Shown here: in pieces, positions 1 through 5,047 of the stretch
Layout: every line of letters begins with the position of its first letter
Numbering within the stretch: position 1 is the stretch's first letter
Assembly: GCA_013138675.1 (NCBI GenBank)
Contig: WTCH01000037.1
Span: 1-5,047, forward strand
Length of the DNA: 5,047 nt
Direction of reading: 5' to 3'
Source: Woeseiaceae bacterium
GTDB lineage: Bacteria > Pseudomonadota > Gammaproteobacteria > Steroidobacterales > Woeseiaceae
Translations under genes and position numbers: made by a program
The notes under the pieces: model-generated
What the model saw: the letters and a program-made list of their open reading frames with translations, nothing else
Databases searched by the model: none
Told to the model about the DNA's origin: nothing

Positions 1-1643
1 TCAAGGACGTCCTGGCGGCCCAGCCGCTGGTAATGGTATTGCCAATTGGCGTCGAAGATAACTTCACGGGTGTCGTCGATCTTATGACAGAAAAAGCATG
101 GGTCTGGAGCTCATCCGAGGATCCCGAGGCGTACGAGATCACGGACGTTCCCGAAGATATGCTGGAACTCGTGGCCGAGTGGCGCGAGAAGCTGGTCGAA
201 ACCGCTGTCGAGCAGGATGACGACCTGCTCGAGCAATACCTCGAAGGCAACATGCCGTCGATCGACGATCTCAAGCGCTGCGTCCGCAAGGGCACGATCG
301 CGCTCGAATTCTTCCCAACATTCTGTGGCTCTGCCTTTAAAAACAAAGGTATACAGAATGTTCTTAATGCAATAGTTGACTATCTGCCGAACCCGACCGA
401 GGTCAAACCGCAGCCTGAAATGGACATCGACGGCCAGGAGACCGGCAGGGTAGCGACGGTCGATCCGGACAAGCCCCTGCGCGCACTGGCATTCAAGATC
501 ATGGACGACCGTTACGGCGCCCTGACCTTTACGCGCATCTACTCAGGCCGGATCAAGAAAGGCGACAGCGTCCTCAATACCTTTACCGGCAAGACCGAGC
601 GTATTGGCCGCATTGTTGAGATGCATGCTGACTCCCGCCTGGAGCTGGAATCGGCCCAGGCCGGTGATATCGTCGCCCTGCTCGGCATGAAGAACACACG
701 CACGGGCCACACACTGGCAGACGTGAACAACCCGGCGACACTTGAGCCGATGGTGTTCCCGGATCCCGTGATCTCGGTCGCCATTCATCCGCGCGACAAA
801 GCGGGCACCGAGAAAATGGGCGTTGCATTGAACAAGATGATTCAGGAGGACCCCTCCTTCCAGGTCGCGACCGATGAAGATTCAGGCGAAACTTTGATCA
901 AGGGCATGGGCGAACTGCACCTCGACATCAAGGTCGATATCTTGCGTCGTACGCATGGCGTGGAAGTCGATATGGGCAAACCGCAGGTTGCCTATCGCGA
1001 AACCATCACCAGGATGATCGAAGACACCTACACGCACAAAAAGCAGTCAGGTGGTTCTGGCCAGTACGGCAAGATCGAGTATAGGATCGAGCCGGGCGAG
1101 TCTAATACGGGCTACGAATTCGAATCCAAGGTTACCGGCGGCAACGTGCCGCGCGAATACTGGAGAGCAATCGAGAAAGCATTTGGCGTCAGCATGGCCG
1201 AAGGTACACTCGCCGGCTTCCCGCTGCTCGACGTCAAATTCACGCTGCTGGATGGTGCTTACCACGCTGTCGACTCGTCGGCACTGGCCTTCGAGATCGC
1301 GACCAAGGCTGCGTACCGCCAATCGATTCCGAAAGCCGGCGCGCAATTGCTCGAGCCAATCATGAAAGTCGACGTGTTCTCACCTGATGACAACGTCGGT
1401 GACGTTATCGGTGACCTTAACCGCCGCCGCGGCATGATCAAGTCTCAGGACGCCGGTGCAACAGGTGTTCGCGTCAAAGCTAATGCGCCGCTTGGCGAGA
1501 TGTTCGGTTACATCGGCCACCTGCGTACCCTGACATCAGGTCGCGGCCAGTTCTCGATGGAGTTCTCGCACTACGCGCCATGTCCGGCGAATGTGGCTGA
1601 AGTAGTGATTAGGGAAGTCCAGGAACGCAAGGCGAAGAAATAA
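1..1643 (+). CDS. fusA2: Elongation factor G paralogue (EF-G2 type), 5'-truncated by window
   Basis: This is a cytoplasmic translational GTPase of the EF-G family, which drives tRNA-mRNA translocation and, with RRF, ribosome recycling. The frame is open from position 3, giving 546 visible residues to the TAA at 1641-1643. The ATG at 33 is an internal Met, since the ten preceding codons (KDVLAAQPLV) match the family. About 150 N-terminal residues (P-loop, switch regions, NKxD) lie off the left edge, so a full length near 695 is expected. Counting from Met33, the end of the G domain with the G5 motif GSAFKNKG is at residues 99-106. Domain II is about 147-235, domain III about 245-320, domain IV about 321-440 and domain V about 441-530. 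Domain IV keeps the QSGGSGQYG loop and the tip His (H411, in YHAVDSS). Segments such as ETAVEQDDDL, KRCVRKGT and the FFPT/CGSAFKNKG region match Vibrio EF-G2 closely, as recalled from memory, and E. coli FusA less well. Its ribosomal specialisation is unknown. The neighbours are not the str operon. Confidence 0.95.
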   Translation, partial: KDVLAAQPLVMVLPIGVEDNFTGVVDLMTEKAWVWSSSEDPEAYEITDVPEDMLELVAEWREKLVETAVEQDDDLLEQYLEGNMPSIDDLKRCVRKGTIALEFFPTFCGSAFKNKGIQNVLNAIVDYLPNPTEVKPQPEMDIDGQETGRVATVDPDKPLRALAFKIMDDRYGALTFTRIYSGRIKKGDSVLNTFTGKTERIGRIVEMHADSRLELESAQAGDIVALLGMKNTRTGHTLADVNNPATLEPMVFPDPVISVAIHPRDKAGTEKMGVALNKMIQEDPSFQVATDEDSGETLIKGMGELHLDIKVDILRRTHGVEVDMGKPQVAYRETITRMIEDTYTHKKQSGGSGQYGKIEYRIEPGESNTGYEFESKVTGGNVPREYWRAIEKAFGVSMAEGTLAGFPLLDVKFTLLDGAYHAVDSSALAFEIATKAAYRQSIPKAGAQLLEPIMKVDVFSPDDNVGDVIGDLNRRRGMIKSQDAGATGVRVKANAPLGEMFGYIGHLRTLTSGRGQFSMEFSHYAPCPANVAEVVIREVQERKAKK

Positions 1644-1651
1644 CGGCGTAC

Positions 1652-1680
1652 GGGTCAGAGCCTTCGGCTCTGGCCCTGTT
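1652..1680 (+). terminator. Probable intrinsic terminator of the EF-G2 gene, overlapping the rarD 3' end
   Basis: An 11-bp inverted repeat (1652-1662 and 1666-1676, one G-T wobble) encloses a TTC triloop and starts 8 bases after the EF-G2 stop codon. The T-rich tail is short and interrupted (TGTTTCC), so termination on the + strand may be moderate. On the - strand the same hairpin would follow or overlap the last rarD codons, but no U-run follows directly there, so bidirectional function is only possible. The hairpin lies almost wholly inside the rarD coding sequence, whose stop codon occupies 1655-1657. Confidence 0.65.
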
Positions 1681-2563
1681 TCCTCACGGCGTCGATGCTA
1701 AATAGCACGACCGCAATCCAGATACAGGCAAAACAGATCAGTCTCGGCAGCGTTAACGCTTCGCCGTAATAGATAGCCGTGGCAAATTGCATCGTCGGCG
1801 CCAGGAACTGCATGAAACCGACGGTCGTCAGGCTCAGGCGCTTGGCGGCAATGGCAAACATCAACAACGGAACAACTGTAATCGGCCCCGCCAGCAGCAA
1901 CAGTCCGGTGATGCCCGGACCGGCGTATCCGAATTCGGCCTGGCCGTTGCCGAACATCCAGCCCAGCCAGATCAGAGCGATGGGTACGAGCACCAGAGTT
2001 TCGATGAACAGCCCGGGCATGGCGCCGATCACGATACGCTTTCGTACGACGCCATAAATCGTGAATGAGATTCCAAGGAACAACGAAATTACTGGAAACT
2101 CGTCGCCGCTGAAAGTCAGCACCAGCACACCAATCGCGGCCAGTATTACCGCAGCTGTTTGCATGCCGCGGAGTTTTTCGCCAAACACGATCACGCCGGC
2201 AACAACGAAGATCAATGGATTGATGTAGTAGCCAAGGCTGGCCTGGAAAATGCGGTCCGTCTGTATGGCGACGATGTAGACATACCAGTTGACGGCAATC
2301 AGGACAGCGGTCAGCGTCAGCCAGAGCAGCATCTGCCGATGCTTAAGGGCTTTGGCAACCTCCGGCCACTGTCGACGCAGGTGGATGATCAGGGCACCGA
2401 ACGGAATCGCCCATATGATCCGGTGGAGTAACACCTCGGTTGATGAAACTGATGCTACGAGTTTGAAGTAGATTGGCAGAATGCCCCAGAGCGTGTACGC
2501 AATGAGGCCCGCGATGAGACCATCGCGTACGTCTTGCTTTGATTGCGCCGCGGTTGCGCTCAA
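1655..2563 (-). CDS. rarD: RarD-type EamA/DMT-superfamily transporter
   Basis: This is a 302-residue inner-membrane protein of the drug/metabolite transporter superfamily, RarD subgroup. RarD was named for chloramphenicol sensitivity in Pseudomonas, and its physiological substrate is not established. About ten hydrophobic segments are visible, near residues 14-34, 46-62, 77-100, 106-127, 134-151, 157-173, 183-201, 215-236, 243-265 and 273-290. Two EamA repeats fit this pattern. RarD-typical stretches include the VNWYVYIVAI region (91-100), QASLGYYINPL (107-117), FGEKLRGMQ (127-135), YGVVRKR (170-176) and GLFIETL (184-190). The second repeat holds FLAPTMQF (253-260) and YGEAL (266-270). The length is normal for the family. 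The start is TTG (2563-2561), chosen because it overlaps the upstream permease stop as TTGA and no in-frame ATG lies nearby. No convincing Shine-Dalgarno sequence precedes it, so expression probably depends on coupling to the permease. It is convergent with the EF-G2 gene, with 11 bases between the two stop codons. Confidence 0.93.
   Translation of the reverse strand: MSATAAQSKQDVRDGLIAGLIAYTLWGILPIYFKLVASVSSTEVLLHRIIWAIPFGALIIHLRRQWPEVAKALKHRQMLLWLTLTAVLIAVNWYVYIVAIQTDRIFQASLGYYINPLIFVVAGVIVFGEKLRGMQTAAVILAAIGVLVLTFSGDEFPVISLFLGISFTIYGVVRKRIVIGAMPGLFIETLVLVPIALIWLGWMFGNGQAEFGYAGPGITGLLLLAGPITVVPLLMFAIAAKRLSLTTVGFMQFLAPTMQFATAIYYGEALTLPRLICFACIWIAVVLFSIDAVRKQGQSRRL
2560..2563 (-). other. TTGA stop/start overlap joining the RND permease and rarD
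   Basis: On the - strand the permease ends ...AAG ACT ACT TGA and rarD begins TTG AGC GCA, so the four bases TTGA hold both the start codon and the stop codon. This is the TTG counterpart of the common ATGA overlap, which usually marks translational coupling by ribosome re-initiation. No purine-rich ribosome binding site stands at the usual spacing, which favours coupling over independent initiation. It also supports the chosen rarD start. Confidence 0.8.
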
Positions 2564-5047
2564 GTAGTCTTGCTTACATCAGCGGCTGCCTGACGACCAA
2601 GTACCCAGTCCACGATTTGCCGCATGCGCGCGAAGCCATCGATCTGCAGCATATAAAGCGACGGAACCAGGAACAACGTTATCGCGGTCGCGAACAGAAT
2701 TCCGTAGCTCAGCGAAATTGCCATTGGAATAACCGAAGACGCCTGTACGCTGGTTTCAAACATTATCGGCAACAGGCCCGCAGCTGTCGTAAATGATGTA
2801 AGGATGATTGCCCGGAATCGTTGCGTGCCCGAATCGATTACAGCCTGCCTGAGAGGTACTCCTTCCTCGCGAGCCTTGTTCATGAAGTCAATCATAATCA
2901 GGCTGTCATTCACGACCACACCCGAAAGCGCGACCAGTCCGAAAAGCGAGAACATGCTGATGGCCTTGCCCATGATGATATGGCCGATCACTGCACCAAT
3001 GAGCCCGAAAGGAATGACTGACATTATGACGAGCGGCTGGCTGTAGGAATGCAAGGGTATGGCGATCAGAGCGTAAATCAGGAACAAAGCAGCGATCGAT
3101 GCGACGGTCAAGTTCGCAATGAAGTCCTGCTCTTCCTTACTTGCGCCTTCAAGGCCATAGACGACGCCAGGATAGCGTGACAGCAGAGCTGGAATGTACT
3201 CCTCAGATATTTCCGTAACCAGCTTGCCCGGTTCCACGATCAGCGGATCGATGTCCGCCGATACGGTAATCGTACGTTCGCGATTCAGGCGCGAGATACG
3301 TGAATAGCTGTTACCAAAGGTCACATCCGCCACCGATCCAAAAGGCACTTCGTCCCCTGCAGGCGTTCTGATCCGCATGTTTTCGAGGTCGGCGATCGAG
3401 CGTCTGTCCTCGAGCGGATACCGCACCATGACCTTCAGTTCATCCTTTCCGCGTTGAATCCTCTGTGCTTCCTCGCCATAAAATGCCTGCCGAACCTGCC
3501 GGCCCAGCGAGGTGATCGTCAAGCCAAGGGCTTCAGCCTCCGGCTTAATTGCGAGCTTGATCTCCTGGCCACCGGTATCGAATGAGTTCTCGATATCGAA
3601 TACGCCCTCATACCCGGCCAGCTTGGTCTCGAGTTCCCCGGCGGCGTTCTCCAGGACTTCCAAATTGCCGCCACTGAGGCGAAAACTCAAAGGCGGGCCG
3701 CCGCCAAAATGGTTTCCGTCCGTAAACGTCAGTTTCTTGACGCCAGGAATCTCACCAACTCTATCGCGCCATAAATTTGTGACCTCGCTAACTTCAATGG
3801 GTCGATCATCGACCATCGGCAATTCTGTCCACGCAACAGCACCTGTATCGCTTGTGGTGAACGAGCCTATGTGGGCGATCATTGGGTCAAGATCGGGGTT
3901 TTCAGCAATGTACTCATCGTTGAGTTCGAGTATGGCCTGCTCGATTTTGTCCAGCGCGGCGTTGCGTACGGCCGGAGCTGTCCCGCTTTCCATTTCAAGC
4001 TGCATTTGAATGAAGTCACCTGGCGATTCCGGAAACAAGACGACGCGAACAAGACTGCTGTTCATCATTCCAATCGTGACAATCAAAAATGCGACGAATA
4101 TCGCGACAGTCATTCCGCGATTATCCAGTACCTTCTCCAGTGCGGGCCGATAGCGATTGTGAATTAGCCTGTGCAGACCATGCTGCACACGCCGCTGAAT
4201 CTTCTGAAAGAACCTCGGGATCCGCTGCAATAGCGGGATGTAGCGTTGCGGATTAAATAGATCCTCTTCATCGACCGGTTTGATTTTGGCGTGCACGAGA
4301 TGCGCCGGAAGAATGAGCTTTGACTCGACCAGTGAAAACATTAGACAAAGGACGACCACCATGGACATCGCTTCAAAAAATGGTCCGACAATTCCTCCAA
4401 CAAACAACAATGGCGCGAAGGCTGCGATCGTCGTAAGAACACCGAATGTGGCGGGAATCGCGACCCGCTTCGCGCCTTTGACGACGTTATCTATCGTATG
4501 ACCATCTGCCCTGATCTTGGTGTACGCGCTCTCGCCGATGATGATTGCGTCATCCACCACGATGCCAAGCACGACGATAAAACCGAACAAACTGATCATG
4601 TTTATGGTCACGGGCCATGGCCCGAACGGCATTAGAAAAAACGCGCCCAGGAAGGTAATCGGAATCCCGACGATTACCCAGCCTGCAACTTTCATGCGCA
4701 GGAACAGAGACAGGATGAGGAACACCAGCACGGCGCCCTGCCACATGTTCTCCATCATCATCATTAGCCGGCCGCTGAGATAGTGCGAGCGATCCACCCA
4801 CAGATCCATTTCGACACCGGCCGGCAGACTTGCGCGCCTCTCTTCGACGAACGCCTTGACCGCTGCTGCAGTCTTGAGTTCGTTTTGCTGGCCGCTGGCA
4901 AGAACATTCAACGTAGCCGTCGGTTGTCCATCGAAACGACCGAAACCCTCTGACTCGACGAAACCGTCATTGATATTGGCGATGTCGCCCAGTGTCAGCC
5001 GCGTGCCATCCGGAAACGTACGCAATACCAGGTCCGCATACTCAAGG
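2560..5047 (-). CDS. RND-family efflux permease (AcrB/ACR_tran family), 5'-truncated by window
   Basis: This is the inner-membrane, proton-driven pump subunit of a tripartite efflux system, normally working with a periplasmic adaptor and an outer-membrane channel. There are 828 visible residues. The frame stays open through the right edge, and the codon at 5025 is an internal TTG (Leu), not a start. By comparison with AcrB about 240 residues (TM1, PN1, part of PN2 and the N-terminal docking domain) are missing. Counting from that Leu, TM2-TM6 lie at about 94-110, 114-134, 142-165, 190-210 and 215-240. A basic cytoplasmic loop follows at 245-300 and TM7 at 305-325. The second periplasmic porter/docking region is about 326-635, and TM8-TM12 are about 637-657, 663-685, 690-714, 738-758 and 766-792. 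TM4 carries the proton-relay pair D158-D159 (GIVVDDAI). TM11 keeps R736 and T743, matching AcrB R971 and T978. TM10 reads GVVVNDS, with Asn where AcrB has Lys940. Substrate is unpredictable. The adaptor gene is expected beyond 5047. The 3' end overlaps rarD by four bases. Confidence 0.93.
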   Translation of the reverse strand, partial: LEYADLVLRTFPDGTRLTLGDIANINDGFVESEGFGRFDGQPTATLNVLASGQQNELKTAAAVKAFVEERRASLPAGVEMDLWVDRSHYLSGRLMMMMENMWQGAVLVFLILSLFLRMKVAGWVIVGIPITFLGAFFLMPFGPWPVTINMISLFGFIVVLGIVVDDAIIIGESAYTKIRADGHTIDNVVKGAKRVAIPATFGVLTTIAAFAPLLFVGGIVGPFFEAMSMVVVLCLMFSLVESKLILPAHLVHAKIKPVDEEDLFNPQRYIPLLQRIPRFFQKIQRRVQHGLHRLIHNRYRPALEKVLDNRGMTVAIFVAFLIVTIGMMNSSLVRVVLFPESPGDFIQMQLEMESGTAPAVRNAALDKIEQAILELNDEYIAENPDLDPMIAHIGSFTTSDTGAVAWTELPMVDDRPIEVSEVTNLWRDRVGEIPGVKKLTFTDGNHFGGGPPLSFRLSGGNLEVLENAAGELETKLAGYEGVFDIENSFDTGGQEIKLAIKPEAEALGLTITSLGRQVRQAFYGEEAQRIQRGKDELKVMVRYPLEDRRSIADLENMRIRTPAGDEVPFGSVADVTFGNSYSRISRLNRERTITVSADIDPLIVEPGKLVTEISEEYIPALLSRYPGVVYGLEGASKEEQDFIANLTVASIAALFLIYALIAIPLHSYSQPLVIMSVIPFGLIGAVIGHIIMGKAISMFSLFGLVALSGVVVNDSLIMIDFMNKAREEGVPLRQAVIDSGTQRFRAIILTSFTTAAGLLPIMFETSVQASSVIPMAISLSYGILFATAITLFLVPSLYMLQIDGFARMRQIVDWVLGRQAAADVSKTT

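Noticed and set aside
33..35. ATG at 33 as the start of the EF-G gene
   Set aside because: The frame is open to the left edge, and the upstream residues match EF-G2. A start here would remove the P-loop and most GTPase motifs. The gene is simply cut by the window.
1051..1365. 104-codon + strand frame and a 99-codon - strand frame inside the EF-G gene
   Set aside because: Both overlap the conserved domain IV/V coding region. Their compositions, rich in Ser, Arg and Ala, are typical of frameshadow translation.
1779..2068. Overlapping + strand frames of 92 and 93 codons antisense to rarD
   Set aside because: They are compositional shadows of the hydrophobic rarD sequence, with no ribosome binding site or family resemblance.
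3512..4009. 165-codon + strand open frame
   Set aside because: It lies wholly antisense inside the RND periplasmic domain coding region, shows no recognisable domain, and is typical of shadow frames in GC-rich genes.
4739..4764. Run of Met codons (MMMMENM) before TM2 of the RND permease, considered as a metal-export signature
   Set aside because: Met-rich sequence just ahead of TM2 is, as far as I recall, common in related RND pumps. The protein otherwise has the TM4 Asp pair of multidrug-type pumps, and no CusA-like methionine relay could be supported.
5023..5025. TTG at 5025 (- strand) as the start of the RND permease
   Set aside because: The frame continues upstream to the edge with residues (EYADLVL) that fit the RND docking-domain region. 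A start here would lose TM1 and the first periplasmic domains.

Overview
This 5.0 kb stretch is almost entirely coding and looks like ordinary bacterial chromosome. It holds three protein genes, two of them cut by the window edges. The left gene is on the + strand. It encodes most of an elongation factor G paralogue that, compared from memory, matches the EF-G2 proteins of Vibrio and related gammaproteobacteria much better than canonical EF-G. A complete RarD-type EamA transporter gene and the 3' four-fifths of a large RND efflux permease gene are on the - strand. Moderately high GC (mid-50s % by eye), the EF-G2 type and the RND subfamily motifs point to a gammaproteobacterium, probably free-living or marine. 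That placement is inference, and I cannot name a genus.

Layout: (1) positions 1-1643, fusA2-like gene, 5' end off the left edge. (2) positions 1652-1680, an 11-bp GC-rich hairpin with a short, imperfect T-rich tail, probably the terminator of the EF-G gene. It also overlaps the last codons of the convergent rarD. (3) positions 1655-2563, rarD on the - strand, starting with TTG. (4) positions 2560-5047, RND permease on the - strand, running off the right edge. Its stop codon overlaps the rarD start in a 4-base TTGA junction, so permease and RarD are probably co-transcribed and translationally coupled.

The - strand pair forms the end of an efflux operon. In most RND systems the membrane-fusion adaptor is encoded just upstream of the permease, which here would lie beyond position 5047. 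The EF-G2 gene is convergent to this operon and is not in the usual rpsL-rpsG-fusA-tuf setting. No RNA gene, mobile element, CRISPR array or stretch over 300 bases without a gene was seen. I found no convincing new biological system. The points worth a second look are the TM10 proton-relay substitution in the permease, the coupled RND-RarD arrangement, the EF-G paralogue in a non-str locus, and the terminator embedded in the neighbouring gene.
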